Shown here piece after piece: positions 53,565 through 62,618 of a DNA stretch of 64,000 nucleotides. Numbering within the stretch: position 1 is the stretch's first letter; every line of letters starts with the position of its first letter. The notes beneath the pieces are model-generated. The model was not told where the DNA came from and searched no databases. It worked only from the letters and a program-made list of their open reading frames with translations. This DNA comes from Archaeoglobaceae archaeon (GTDB lineage: Archaea > Halobacteriota > Archaeoglobi > Archaeoglobales > Archaeoglobaceae). The translations under genes and the position numbers were made by a program. Location: positions 1-64,000 of the forward strand of contig JAMOPJ010000037.1 in the NCBI GenBank assembly GCA_027064525.1, read 5' to 3'.

Positions 53565-54506
53565 ATGAGGTGGCTCGCAATCCTATCACTGGCAATCCTC
53601 GCAATCCTTCCGTTCTTCGTCCCTCAGTCGGTAGTGTATCTGCTTGGATTGACGTTCATATTCGTCGTTTACGTCATAAGCTGGGATCTCATAGCCGGCT
53701 ATGCGGGGCAGATCAACTTGGGGCACACCGTATTTATAGGCATAGGGGCATACACAACAGCTTTGCTTCAAAATCCGGAGAGGCTTGGGATAATTCTTCC
53801 ACACCTCCCCATCTGGCTCACGATAATCTTGGGAGGTTTGATGGCCGTCGCGTTCGGCTTTGCAATTGGAGCGATCTGTCTGAGGCTTAAGGGTTATTAT
53901 CTGGCCTTGGTTACGGCCATCTTACCGCTGATCTGCATCCAGCTCTTGAATGTTTATTCGGACGTTTTTGGTGGATACGAAGGGTTCTCAGTGGGATTTG
54001 GGAAAGCGTTAGCTTCGAGTCTGATCGGAAAGTATTACATCTCCCTTGCCTTCATGCTCCTCTGCATAATCGCCACGGTTTACGTTATCAAGAGTCCACT
54101 GGGAATCAAGCTCAAGGCGATAAGGGAGGATGAGGAGCTTGCTGAAGCGGTAGGAATAGATGTGGTTAAATACAAGCTCATGGCGTTCTGTCTGAGCGCC
54201 TTCTTCGCAGGATTGGCTGGAGCTATGATGGTTCATTACAGGATAACTGTCGGCCCAGATCTCTTCGACGTTCCTCTGATGCTTACGATCATACTGTCAG
54301 CGGTTATAGGAGGTCTGGGGACTATATACGGGCCGATCGTCGGGGCGTTCATGATATACTTGGCCAAAAACTACGTGTTTGCCAGAATAGTCCAAGAGCT
54401 CTCTTTGAACGTCTCGGACGAGATATTTCTATACATCCTGCTGATACTGATAATATTGAAGAGTCCCGAAGGCATATTCGAGAAGGTCAGGAGGATGCTC
54501 GCATGA
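53565..54506 (+). CDS. livM: LivM-type permease
   Basis: A 313-residue membrane protein. WDLIAGYAGQINLGHTVFIG and GAYTTALL, then LKAIREDEELAEAVGIDVVK and VIGGLGTIYGPIVGAFM are LivM hallmarks, including the EAA-like coupling loop. It starts 1 bp after livH and overlaps hisG by 4 bp, so transporter and HisG are translated together. Confidence 0.92.
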   Translation: MRWLAILSLAILAILPFFVPQSVVYLLGLTFIFVVYVISWDLIAGYAGQINLGHTVFIGIGAYTTALLQNPERLGIILPHLPIWLTIILGGLMAVAFGFAIGAICLRLKGYYLALVTAILPLICIQLLNVYSDVFGGYEGFSVGFGKALASSLIGKYYISLAFMLLCIIATVYVIKSPLGIKLKAIREDEELAEAVGIDVVKYKLMAFCLSAFFAGLAGAMMVHYRITVGPDLFDVPLMLTIILSAVIGGLGTIYGPIVGAFMIYLAKNYVFARIVQELSLNVSDEIFLYILLILIILKSPEGIFEKVRRMLA

Positions 54507-55345
54507 TAATAGCGATTCCGAACAAGGGGAGGTTGAGTCAGCCCTCGCTCGATCTGCTGAAGCAGGCTGGAATAAAGCCTGAAATCGAGGAGAGAAAGCT
54601 GATAGTCTCAACGAACAACCCGAACATAAATGTCCTCTTCGCGAGAGCTAAGGACATTCCGGAATACGTCTACATGAACGCCGCTCAGGCCGGAATAACG
54701 GGTTACGATATGGTAGTTGAAGCCGGTGTGGATGTGGAGGTTCTGCTGAAGCTTGGATTCGGTAGGGCGAAGTTGGTCGTTGCAGTTCCGTCTGAATCTG
54801 ACGTGAGAACTGTGGAGGATCTTGATGGGATGAGAATTGCTACGGAATTTAGAAACATCGCTAAGAGATTTTTTGAAGAGAAGGGGATAAACGTTAAGAT
54901 AGTCGAAGTCTCTGGAGCGTGTGAGAACGCCCCCCAAATAGGAATCGCAGATGCGATCCTCGATCTGACCTCCACGGGCACGACCCTCAAGATTAACAAC
55001 CTGAGGGTGGTCGGGGAAGTTCTTGAGACGGAAGCCGTTCTGATAGTTAACAAGGATTGCAAGGACAGCTTCGAAGTAAAGGCCTTGGTTACATCGATTC
55101 AGGGCGTTCTAAACGCTCGCGGAATGATGTATCTCATGATGAACGTGCCTGAAGAGGCGCTAGAAGATGTGAAGAGGATAGTCCCCGGCTTAAAGGGACC
55201 GACGGTTATGAGAGTAGAAGCTGAAGGAATGCTCGCAGTTCATGTGGTCGTTCACGAGGATAGGTTGTTCGAGGTTTTGGAGCAACTTAAGAAGGTTGGG
55301 GCGAGGGACATACTCATAATTCCGGTTCAGAGGCTTATCTACTGA
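54503..55345 (+). CDS. hisG: ATP phosphoribosyltransferase (long form)
   Basis: A 280-residue HisG: IAIPNKGRLSQPSLDLLKQA at the start, GITGYDMVVEAG, and DAILDLTSTGTTLKINNLRV (phosphate-binding loop), plus the C-terminal ferredoxin-like domain (PTVMRVEAEGMLAVHVVVHE) that binds histidine for feedback. It catalyses the first step of histidine synthesis from ATP and PRPP. The location behind liv genes is unusual; the overlap ATGA with livM implies co-expression. Its end overlaps the convergent membrane-protein gene by 11 bp. Confidence 0.95.
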   Translation: MIIAIPNKGRLSQPSLDLLKQAGIKPEIEERKLIVSTNNPNINVLFARAKDIPEYVYMNAAQAGITGYDMVVEAGVDVEVLLKLGFGRAKLVVAVPSESDVRTVEDLDGMRIATEFRNIAKRFFEEKGINVKIVEVSGACENAPQIGIADAILDLTSTGTTLKINNLRVVGEVLETEAVLIVNKDCKDSFEVKALVTSIQGVLNARGMMYLMMNVPEEALEDVKRIVPGLKGPTVMRVEAEGMLAVHVVVHEDRLFEVLEQLKKVGARDILIIPVQRLIY

Positions 55346-55796
55346 TCAGCCTTCCGAACTGCTCGACGATCAAATGGTAGTTCTTGACAAGGTATTCAAT
55401 TAGATCTGCTGCGATCTCAAGCCTCAGTAGCTGGTATGCCCAAACTTCGAAAACTTCGATTTTCGTAAGGTGTGCGACTCCAAACAGCACGAGAGAGGAT
55501 GCGAAGGCTGAAAAGAATATGACAAGTAGTGTTTCCCAAAGTCGGATGCTCAGAACCGATCTAATTAAAATTATATAAATCAAGCCGGTTGCAATAGGAG
55601 CAAACATTGCATAAGTCGGAACTAAGCTCATGACCCAGTAGATTATACCACAGAACACCACAGCGATTATGTTGACGAGCAGGACGTCCAAAAACTTCCT
55701 ATCTCTGCCAACTCCTTTGAGACTGAGCCACATGAAGAGGCTGAGTAGGTATATCAGCATGATGGCGAATATTAGGCCAAATAAAAGGACGATCAT
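55335..55796 (-). CDS. Hypothetical membrane protein
   Basis: A 153-residue protein with four predicted helices in the first 115 residues (IVLLFGLIFAIMLIYLLSLF at the start), then an amphipathic end EVWAYQLLRLEIAADLIEYL. No family is recognised. It is transcribed convergently with hisG and divergently from the metallophosphoesterase-like gene. Coding character is supported by the coherent helix pattern only. Confidence 0.6.
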   Translation of the reverse strand: MIVLLFGLIFAIMLIYLLSLFMWLSLKGVGRDRKFLDVLLVNIIAVVFCGIIYWVMSLVPTYAMFAPIATGLIYIILIRSVLSIRLWETLLVIFFSAFASSLVLFGVAHLTKIEVFEVWAYQLLRLEIAADLIEYLVKNYHLIVEQFGRLISR

Positions 55797-55882
55797 CCCT
55801 ATAAGATTTGATTATTAAATATTTAAAGCTTTGTCCTAAAATATTTATAAGCTGAGCTCATTGTTTGAGCGGAGGTGATATT

Positions 55883-56599
55883 ATGATCGTTGTGGCTTCA
55901 AACTTGCATGGAAATTTGATCGCGCTGAACAGATTGCTTGAGGAAGTGGAAAAATTGAAAGACGAGGGAAAGGACATAAAGGGGATCTATATCTTGGGGG
56001 TCTTCGGCTACATGCCCTATCCCAAGGAGGTTTACGAGATAATGGTTGGGGAGGGTATAGTGGCCACAAGGGGAAAGATAGACCACCTAATTGCGAGGTG
56101 GAAAGATCTGAGCGATGAGGAGAAGGAGGAGATTCCAGAGTTCGATAGATTCATAGTAGAATGGAACAGGGAGAAGTTAGGAAAGGAGGGCAGAAGCTGG
56201 ATAAGAAACGAAGTTCCAGCGTTCTTGGCTGAGAGATTTGGTGACAACGAGTTTTTGTTCACATTTGGCAATCCATTCGATCCGATAAACGGTGAAGTTC
56301 TGCCAAACCAGCCTTCATCATACTATGAACAGTTGCTCGCACCGCTGAAGAAGTATGAGATGCTCATAGTTGGAGGTTACGAGCCGTTTATCGCTGAGAC
56401 TGCCTACGGGAAGATCGTCTGTCCGGGAGTATGTGGATTCTACAGAAAGGGCAACAGCCCGACATTCGCTCTGATAGATACAAGGAGCTTGGATGTATCC
56501 ATCTACGACTTCGAATTCGACAGAGGTGAAGTCGAGAGAAAGATCAAGGAGGAGAATCTGCCCGAAGAGGTAATAAGAATTCTACACCACGGTTTATAG
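55883..56599 (+). CDS. Metallophosphoesterase-fold protein lacking metal ligands
   Basis: A 238-residue protein that follows the YfcE/Metallophos_2 layout: MIVVASNLHGNLIALNRLLE corresponds to the usual SDIHGN start, LGVFGYMPYPKEVYE to GDxxGYGPxP, VATRGKIDHLI to GNHD, and IVGGYEPFIAETAYGK to GHTH, then VCPGVCGFYRKGNSPTFALI to the PGSVG end. At each motif the Asp, Asn and His ligands are replaced (NLH, GV, GKID, GGYE). The protein is thus probably non-catalytic. GGAGGTGAT precedes the ATG at 55883. Its stop abuts that of tiaS. Confidence 0.7.
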   Translation: MIVVASNLHGNLIALNRLLEEVEKLKDEGKDIKGIYILGVFGYMPYPKEVYEIMVGEGIVATRGKIDHLIARWKDLSDEEKEEIPEFDRFIVEWNREKLGKEGRSWIRNEVPAFLAERFGDNEFLFTFGNPFDPINGEVLPNQPSSYYEQLLAPLKKYEMLIVGGYEPFIAETAYGKIVCPGVCGFYRKGNSPTFALIDTRSLDVSIYDFEFDRGEVERKIKEENLPEEVIRILHHGL

Positions 56600-57877
56600 C
56601 TATCTAAATATGTGCCTCTTAACGCCCTTCATCCGAATAAGGGGCTTCGATAGATGTCTCCTTGCGCAAGGAGGGACTTCGTAGAAGCCGGTATCCAAAT
56701 CTCTTTCAATTTTTCTTCGAACCTTCTCAAACGCCCTTGTCTTGCATTTCTTGCACCTAAAACCTTTGCCCTTGCCGGCTGAGTCCATTCTCTTCCCGCA
56801 CTTTGGGCATATCGGATTCTCCTCAACCCACACTTCGGCAAGCTCGATGACGTTTATCTTTTCCAGATTTATCGTGTCCCTCTTCATAGAACCGTAAACT
56901 TCCACGACATCCCCTTTCCTGAGCTTGCGAATGATGTGCCTGAACTGCTTCGTCGGTTCGAAGGCGGCACATTTCACTTCTCCAAATCTTGTTTCTATCG
57001 TAAAGAATACGTGGCCTCCAGTTATATCGTAGGGATCTTCTACAACCCTCCCTCGCAGGATGTAAGAGTGGTAGTTCTCGATCTCTTTAATTTCGTTCTC
57101 GTGAATCAGATGCATGTCAGTTCCCTGATTCGTTATGAAGACCATGTATCTGTCGATTGGCTCTGTTCTTACGAGTTCGAAGGCCTTCATGATCGCGTGG
57201 AAATCATCACCCCTTATGCCGAACAGAACTGGGTCGGGTGAGTTTGGAACTGCCACAACTGTTTCGTTGCACCAGTCAACGGTATCCCACGTTTTTGGAT
57301 AGGTTTCCCAGTCGGCATCGAAGAAGGACTCCTCGTCAATCTCTCTCTTCGTTCCAAATCGTTCGGGCTTTCTATATGCTAACACCTCGATCGTGTAATC
57401 CGTAAGTTCTAAGCCGATGGATGCGAGGGCTCCGATAAGCCCTAACCCCTTTTTGAATCTAAGATGAGGTAGCATGAACTTGCCAATGATGAAAAGGGCC
57501 TCATCCAAGAGAACTACATCTCTAACTGCTTTCATTGCAAATTTGGAAAGGTAATTCATAACTTCGTCCCTATCGGCATCCACGAAGACCACACCGGGAT
57601 TCGTTCTCTCGTGTTTAAGCTCTGCATATTCTTCTACTATCTCCCTCAGAATGTCGATGACATCATCTTTCCTTGACTCGTCAAGCTCTATGAGGAAAGA
57701 CACCGCTCCATTTCCCCTTGTCTTGAACGGGATCGTCGGATTCAGCCTTATGAGGCGGGGAAATCCGATGAGTCTAAATCCTTCTTTCTCGAGCCTTTCG
57801 ATTGCTAAAGTCGCCAGATAGGTCGTGCACATCCCCTTCGGCGAGTCGGTGTCGTCCATTCCTATCCAGAGTCTCAT
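56600..57877 (-). CDS. tiaS: tRNA(Ile2) agmatidinylcytidine synthetase TiaS
   Basis: A 425-residue protein starting RLWIGMDDTDSPKGMCTTYL, the TiaS DDTD motif in its kinase-like domain, with KTRGNGAVSFLIEL. An OB-fold part (HSYILRGRVVEDPYDITGGH) and a zinc ribbon (CPKCGKRMD and CKKCKTR) follow. It attaches agmatine to C34 of tRNA-Ile(CAU) so that it reads AUA, an archaea-specific essential modification. It converges with the metallophosphoesterase-like gene with no gap. Confidence 0.95.
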   Translation of the reverse strand: MRLWIGMDDTDSPKGMCTTYLATLAIERLEKEGFRLIGFPRLIRLNPTIPFKTRGNGAVSFLIELDESRKDDVIDILREIVEEYAELKHERTNPGVVFVDADRDEVMNYLSKFAMKAVRDVVLLDEALFIIGKFMLPHLRFKKGLGLIGALASIGLELTDYTIEVLAYRKPERFGTKREIDEESFFDADWETYPKTWDTVDWCNETVVAVPNSPDPVLFGIRGDDFHAIMKAFELVRTEPIDRYMVFITNQGTDMHLIHENEIKEIENYHSYILRGRVVEDPYDITGGHVFFTIETRFGEVKCAAFEPTKQFRHIIRKLRKGDVVEVYGSMKRDTINLEKINVIELAEVWVEENPICPKCGKRMDSAGKGKGFRCKKCKTRAFEKVRRKIERDLDTGFYEVPPCARRHLSKPLIRMKGVKRHIFR

Positions 57878-57929
57878 CCAAATGGATTACGCACATAAAT
57901 CATAAAAGCTTTCTTTGGGAGATGAGATC

Positions 57930-59258
57930 ATGAAGAGAAGAACCTTCATGAAGCTTGCATTGGGATCAGGCCTTCTACCTTTATTTACGGGGATTGGGAA
58001 TTCGAGATGGAACGGTTGGAGAGCTATATACTACTGGAACTTGCACAGCCCTCCTGAAGGGTTGGAGGGGGCTGTTAGGACGATAGAGGAACTCGATGCG
58101 AGGTTCATCTGGTATGCTCATTGGATGGTAGGATTTCCGATGCCACCGGATTTGGAGCAGGCGAAAGAGATTGCCACCAAATGCGGATTGAATAGGAAAG
58201 AAGCTGAAAAATTCGTCAATTGGTGTAGAGCGGAGTTTTACACGCTTGAATTCGTTAAGGAACAGACAAATGCCGTGAGGGGAAGAACTTACTGTCCTAC
58301 GATACTGGGTTACACGAACTTCAGAAGGGACTTCAACTTCGATCCGATAACCTTTGAACCGATAGCGGGAGATGAGATCGAGTCGATGCTGCTCGATTTG
58401 GGAAAGTGGGATATTACCAATCCCGATACCGGAAAACCCTTCACGATTGAGGAAACGCAAAAACTGTTTTGGGACTTGGGTCTACCAAGGCACAATGGTA
58501 TTCCTGATTACAGCGATCCGAAAGTCGTTAGACACTACATTAGAAGGGCTAAAGCGTTCAAAAAGGCTGGTGCTCAAGCGGTTTGGTTTGATCTCTTCTT
58601 CCAATTGCCCCTAAACCTCAAGAAGAGATTGAACTTGGATTTTGACCATCCGATGATTAAGGATCTTTACGACGGTTGTTCCAAGATCATCAACGGTGCA
58701 AAGCTTATGGGTCTTACAGTAGGAACATGGTTCCACTGCTTTGAGTTCCCATACAAAAGACCTAACCTCGACTTCGTTACAGCTTCTCCAACGACGGAGG
58801 AGGTTTTGTCTCTAACCATAGATTACGAAAGGTGGAATAGGTTGTCAGATCTCGTTAACGGAACGGATCTCTTGATAATCTTCGATTTCGCAAACAGGGA
58901 CGATCTCCCCCTTCCCATTTTTTCTCAAAAGCTATCCCCTCAGCAACAGTGTGAATTCCTCCTCAAACTCCACGACCTCGTATCTGAAATCGATGCCCCA
59001 GCAACCGTAGCTTACCCCATTCACGGCCCCGGATTGGGGGAGCATCCAAAACGCTTGGCTTGGAACGAGTTCAAACTTTACGATGCAAAGGCTTTCGGAA
59101 CTTATAAAACGATCCTTAATCTGATGAAATCCCAGCAACCTAAGTCTCCATTTATGCCATCCTATTTGTCCATTCTAATCTTGCTCGCCTTAGCAAGCAA
59201 AAAAATTAAAAGAGATCGTATCTCTCAAGCCAAACGAAACTCTCTCTCCTCCTCTTAA
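57930..59258 (+). CDS. Tat-exported protein of unknown function
   Basis: A 442-residue protein. It starts [20 protein letters not shown], a twin-arginine signal, followed by an aromatic-rich globular part ([60 protein letters not shown]). The strand-helix pattern with [10 protein letters not shown] and [10 protein letters not shown] suggests a TIM-barrel of glycosidase type, but I recognise no family. A C-terminal hydrophobic stretch [13 protein letters not shown] followed by KKIKRDR may anchor it. ATG 57930 follows GGAGATGAGATC. The 3' end overlaps the convergent rpoK by 53 bp. Confidence 0.65.
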   Translation: MKRRTFMKLALGSGLLPLFTGIGNSRWNGWRAIYYWNLHSPPEGLEGAVRTIEELDARFIWYAHWMVGFPMPPDLEQAKEIATKCGLNRKEAEKFVNWCRAEFYTLEFVKEQTNAVRGRTYCPTILGYTNFRRDFNFDPITFEPIAGDEIESMLLDLGKWDITNPDTGKPFTIEETQKLFWDLGLPRHNGIPDYSDPKVVRHYIRRAKAFKKAGAQAVWFDLFFQLPLNLKKRLNLDFDHPMIKDLYDGCSKIINGAKLMGLTVGTWFHCFEFPYKRPNLDFVTASPTTEEVLSLTIDYERWNRLSDLVNGTDLLIIFDFANRDDLPLPIFSQKLSPQQQCEFLLKLHDLVSEIDAPATVAYPIHGPGLGEHPKRLAWNEFKLYDAKAFGTYKTILNLMKSQQPKSPFMPSYLSILILLALASKKIKRDRISQAKRNSLSSS

Positions 59259-59433
59259 CCGTGATTGGGATGACCCCTCTTTCAAACTCCTCTTTTGCTA
59301 TCTCGAGGGGATCAGTCTTGTCAGTCTCAATTAACACAGGAGCACCCATTGCTATCTGCAAAGCTCTCGCTCCAATGATACGGGCTTTCTCAAACCGAGT
59401 ATATTTAAAAGGAAATGTGGTTTTGATAGGCAT
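59206..59433 (-). CDS. rpoK: RNA polymerase subunit K (Rpo6)
   Basis: A 75-residue protein: [20 protein letters not shown] and GAPVLIE, then [18 protein letters not shown] is the RpoK/omega signature. It assists assembly of archaeal RNA polymerase. ATG 59433 has AGGGGTG upstream. It lies directly behind tRNA-Pro, in the conserved L18e-L13-S9-RpoN-RpoK cluster. Confidence 0.95.
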   Translation of the reverse strand: MPIKTTFPFKYTRFEKARIIGARALQIAMGAPVLIETDKTDPLEIAKEEFERGVIPITVKRRRESFVWLERYDLF

Positions 59434-59443
59434 CACCCCTTAG

Positions 59444-59517
59444 TGGGGCCGCCGAGATTTGAACTCGGGTCACCGGCTCCCGAAGCCGGGAGGATAACCA
59501 GGCTACCCTACGGCCCC
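59444..59517 (-). tRNA. tRNA-Pro (anticodon CGG)
   Basis: The minus strand folds as a tRNA with acceptor GGGGCCG/CGGCCCC, anticodon arm CCGGC-TTCGGGA-GCCGG giving anticodon CGG, and a T-arm with GTTCAAATC. The discriminator is A and CCA is not encoded. Its first 15 nt are also the 3' end of rpoN (stop TAG 59505-59503). The tRNA must therefore be processed out of the rpoN-rpoK transcript. Confidence 0.95.
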
Positions 59518-59706
59518 ATGAAATCGGGCAAACTCCTTAATCACAGACTTATATGTTAGGAACATCCTCCTGCAGCAATATCTCTCTATGCCAAGTTCAT
59601 CCAGTGCTTCCTTTGGTGATTTGCCTTCTTCCTCTACCTTCTTTCTGTATTCCTCATATAGATGTCCAATTACAGCTCCACAGCTGAAGCAACGAACGGG
59701 AAACAT
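59503..59706 (-). CDS. rpoN: RNA polymerase subunit N (Rpo10)
   Basis: A 67-residue protein: MFPVRCFSCGAVIGHLYEEY gives the first zinc Cys pair (CFSC), and LGIERYCCRRMFLTYKSVIK the second (CC-RR-M). ATG 59706 follows AGGTGAT; the upstream open frame to 59757 overlaps rps9 and is not used. The C-terminal residues HGAVG are encoded by the 5' end of tRNA-Pro. Confidence 0.95.
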   Translation of the reverse strand: MFPVRCFSCGAVIGHLYEEYRKKVEEEGKSPKEALDELGIERYCCRRMFLTYKSVIKEFARFHGAVG

Positions 59707-59713
59707 AAATAAA

Positions 59714-60112
59714 TCACCTGTAGGATGTCTGTCTTCTCTTTCTCGCTCCTCTTCCACCCTGCTTCTTTGGCTCCTTTCTTCTCACGTCGTTGACGAGTAA
59801 ATATCTATCATACTGCAGATAAGCTTTTCTGAGCTCCTCATCACCGCTCCACTCGACAAGCCCTCTCGCAATTGCTGTTCTCGCAGCTTCAGCTTGTCCC
59901 ATAACTCCACCACCCTTAACGGTTACATCGATGTCCACATGCTTCGCAAGATCCTTTGCGATTATCAAAGGCTCCATTATGGTCATCCTCGCCAGCTCGG
60001 GCTGAAAGATCTCGATGGGGATCTTGTTTATCCTAACCCTCCCTATTCCGGGCCTAACAACAGCCTTCGCAATGGCCGTCTTTCTCTTACCGCTCGTTAT
60101 CACGATCTTCAT
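59714..60112 (-). CDS. rps9: 30S ribosomal protein S9
   Basis: A 132-residue uS9: [20 protein letters not shown] at the start, [20 protein letters not shown] in the middle and the basic tail [17 protein letters not shown], whose Arg end reaches the P-site tRNA. ATG 60112 is preferred over GTG 60118. It overlaps or abuts rpl13 (3 bp gap) and precedes rpoN by 7 bp. Confidence 0.96.
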   Translation of the reverse strand: MKIVITSGKRKTAIAKAVVRPGIGRVRINKIPIEIFQPELARMTIMEPLIIAKDLAKHVDIDVTVKGGGVMGQAEAARTAIARGLVEWSGDEELRKAYLQYDRYLLVNDVRRKEPKKQGGRGARKRRQTSYR

Positions 60113-60114
60113 AT

Positions 60115-60585
60115 TCACACACCCCTAAATCCCAAATACTTGCTCACATCCGCAAGGGTTACGAACTTGTCAGTCTTACAGACCTTCTCGTAGAGAGCAC
60201 ACTCAACAACTTCAAACTCCTTATCTTTAAGCTCCTCAGGAACACCCATGAAAACTCTGAGCCTTCTGTAGGCTTCTCTTCCCCTTCTGCTCTTCCAAGG
60301 TAACATACCTCTCACAGTCCTTTTGAAGATCTTTTCGGGATGTCTTGGGAAGTATGGACCTTTCTCCTTGCTACCCCTGTCGTATTTCTCCTTATACCTT
60401 TGGAAGACCATCTCTTTATCTCCCGTTATTATAGCTTTCTCTGCATTTACCACAACTATCTTCTCGCCGTTGAGCAATCTCTTCGCGATTACGCTGCTTA
60501 ACCTTCCAAGTATATGCCCTTCCGCGTTTATGACCTTGTAGTCATCACCCAACTGCTTTAGAACCCTCTTAATGTTCACGGTCAT
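60115..60585 (-). CDS. rpl13: 50S ribosomal protein L13
   Basis: A 156-residue uL13: [40 protein letters not shown] and [20 protein letters not shown] are conserved. ATG 60585 is preceded by AAGGTGG. Located between rpl18e (10 bp) and rps9. Confidence 0.96.
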   Translation of the reverse strand: MTVNIKRVLKQLGDDYKVINAEGHILGRLSSVIAKRLLNGEKIVVVNAEKAIITGDKEMVFQRYKEKYDRGSKEKGPYFPRHPEKIFKRTVRGMLPWKSRRGREAYRRLRVFMGVPEELKDKEFEVVECALYEKVCKTDKFVTLADVSKYLGFRGV

Positions 60586-60595
60586 CGCAACCACC

Positions 60596-60973
60596 TTACG
60601 CCATTATCCTAACTCCTGAACCTGAAGGATTTGACTCAATCAATTCTTTAATCGTTATACACTTGCCACCAGCCTCTGTGATCTTCTTCTTAGCCGTTTC
60701 GGAGAAGCTTAGCGCAGCGACGGTCACAGCTTTCGATATCTTACCTCCACCGAGCACCTTGCCTGGAACGACTATCGTTTCTCCATCATTAGCGTATCTC
60801 TGTATCTTTGCTACATTAACTTCTGCATAAAGTCTTTTTGGCTTAGCCAACCTTTCAGCTATGTCTTTCCATATCGGAGCATCGTTCATCGCTGAAGCCT
60901 TAAGTAGCTCATCGATCAGCCTGACGAGGTTCGGATTGGACTTTTTCTTTACCCGCTTTCTTATTTTGCTCAT
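60596..60973 (-). CDS. rpl18e: 50S ribosomal protein L18e
   Basis: A 125-residue eL18: KRVKKKSNPNLVRLIDELLK, WKDIAERLAKPKRLYAEVNV, and VPGKVLGGGKISKAVTVAAL, with GSGVRIMA at the end. It is the first gene of the ribosomal/RNA polymerase operon. On the minus strand a TATA-like CATTTAAATATCC (around 60994-61006) lies about 25 nt before the start. Confidence 0.96.
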   Translation of the reverse strand: MSKIRKRVKKKSNPNLVRLIDELLKASAMNDAPIWKDIAERLAKPKRLYAEVNVAKIQRYANDGETIVVPGKVLGGGKISKAVTVAALSFSETAKKKITEAGGKCITIKELIESNPSGSGVRIMA

Positions 60974-61094
60974 AGCAGAGAATCGCTGTAGGATGGATAT
61001 TTAAATGTTCCTCCACTATAATTCATCTGCATGTGTGAGCGTTGCAAGCTTACGTATATCCCGAAACTGGTAAAGCTATGGAATGAGGACAGCG

Positions 61095-62582
61095 TTAGCC
61101 GAAGAAATCCTCAAGCGTGGTAACTCCGCTTGGCTTTTCTTCTCTCTTTTTCTTTCTTGTAGTCTTCTTTTTCTTTTTCTCGGCCTTCTTCTCCTTTGAT
61201 TTCCCCTCTTCAGCCTTTTTCAATCTTTCCTCTATCTCTTTCTCGACCTCCTCAGCTGAAGCTTTCTCCTCTACTGATTCTTCCTCAACTCTATGTAGCT
61301 TGTGCTTTCTTATGAACTCCTTTATCTCCTTAGCTCTTTTCTCGTTACCTGTGATCAGAGCCAATTCCTCCTCAGTAAAATCGTAGAATGCAGCAACGCT
61401 CGCAGCAGTCTTTATATCTGCCTTACTGAGGAGTGCTCTGATGTAGCCGAACATCTCTGTGGAGGCTTTCCTCTTAGACATGTGCGAATACTTCGCGATT
61501 TTCTCCAGAATCTTCCTAAACTTTTCCCTTCTATCCTTGAACTGGATGAGAAGTTGCCAGATGTTCGGTTTCTGGTATCTCGTCCAGCCCCCTTTCGCCT
61601 TGCTCTTAACCTGCTGAACTCCGACAGTCATCAGATAGCTCGCATACCTCCAAAGTCTGTAGAACTGTCTCCTCCTAACCCTTCCCAAGAACATGTCAGC
61701 CCTTGAGAGAACAAGATAAGCTTTGAGCAGATCTTCTCCCTCGTATTCGAGCGGGAGATTCTCGTCTATCCAGACTATGAAATCTTCCGGCGATTCATCC
61801 AAGAGCATAGCTTCGCCGTAAACTGCGGGATTGAACGTCTTAAAGATCTTCTGCATTACCTTGAATACATCTGTCTCCTGAGTTCTCTTAGCAACGATAA
61901 CATCCTCAAGCTTTATCTCCTTCTTGCCTTCCGCAATAGCCTGCAGATCGTTTATAGCTGCTCTTAGATCTCCTCCTGCATTTCTCGCTATTGCTTCAAG
62001 AGCTCTCTTGTCAGCTTTGATGCCTTCAGCCGCACAAATTCTCTCCAAAACCTTTACGATCTGTCTAACATCTAACCTCTTGAACGTTATCATCTCACAG
62101 AGGTTCCTGAGTTCCGGAGAGAGGTTGTATGGGTCGTTTGCTGTCAAAATGAGGGGTTGTCTTGGTTGTCTCTTGAGCAATCGGATTAAGGCACCTTCCC
62201 CACCGAAATCCTCCTTCTTGTGAATGTTATCGACTTCATCCAAAATTATGAGCTTGAGCCTGCCAGATTTAGATGAGAAAAACTCACCTTCATCGCTTAG
62301 CGTTTCGGTGAAAGCAGCCTCACCAACTATCTTTCTAATAATCTGCCAATTTCGTTGATCACTCGCGTTAAGCTCAACTACTTCCCAACCGAAGGTGTTC
62401 GCTAACGCAAGTGCAAGAGAAGTCTTACCAACACCCGGAGGACCGGCTAAAAGCAGAGGTTTTTGCGGAATGCCTTCCTCCCACTTTTTAGCCCACATAA
62501 CAACCTTCTCAATTATATCACGAGGAGCTACAACTTCCTTAATCGTCTTAGGTCTGTATTTCTCGACCCAGAGTTCTGGCAT
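61095..62582 (-). CDS. rfcL: Replication factor C large subunit
   Basis: A 495-residue AAA+ clamp loader. LWVEKYRPKTIKEVV opens box II, Walker A is AGPPGVGKTSLALALA, Walker B LIILDEVDNIHKK, then LTANDPYNLSPELRNLCEMI. The last 90 residues are highly charged, ending with TTLEDFFG, a PIP-like box that binds PCNA. It loads PCNA on DNA with RfcS. A TATA-like GTTTTATAAC lies about 24 nt before the ATG on the minus strand. Confidence 0.96.
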   Translation of the reverse strand: MPELWVEKYRPKTIKEVVAPRDIIEKVVMWAKKWEEGIPQKPLLLAGPPGVGKTSLALALANTFGWEVVELNASDQRNWQIIRKIVGEAAFTETLSDEGEFFSSKSGRLKLIILDEVDNIHKKEDFGGEGALIRLLKRQPRQPLILTANDPYNLSPELRNLCEMITFKRLDVRQIVKVLERICAAEGIKADKRALEAIARNAGGDLRAAINDLQAIAEGKKEIKLEDVIVAKRTQETDVFKVMQKIFKTFNPAVYGEAMLLDESPEDFIVWIDENLPLEYEGEDLLKAYLVLSRADMFLGRVRRRQFYRLWRYASYLMTVGVQQVKSKAKGGWTRYQKPNIWQLLIQFKDRREKFRKILEKIAKYSHMSKRKASTEMFGYIRALLSKADIKTAASVAAFYDFTEEELALITGNEKRAKEIKEFIRKHKLHRVEEESVEEKASAEEVEKEIEERLKKAEEGKSKEKKAEKKKKKTTRKKKREEKPSGVTTLEDFFG

Positions 62583-62618
62583 CGATTAAATTTCGAATTG
62601 GATGTTATAAAACTATTG

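Noticed and set aside
61031-61120. A 29-codon frame starting MCERCKLTYIPK between rpl18e and rfcL
   Set aside because: Very short, overlaps the 3' end of rfcL, and no family resemblance; a TATA-like stretch upstream is already explained by rpl18e on the other strand.
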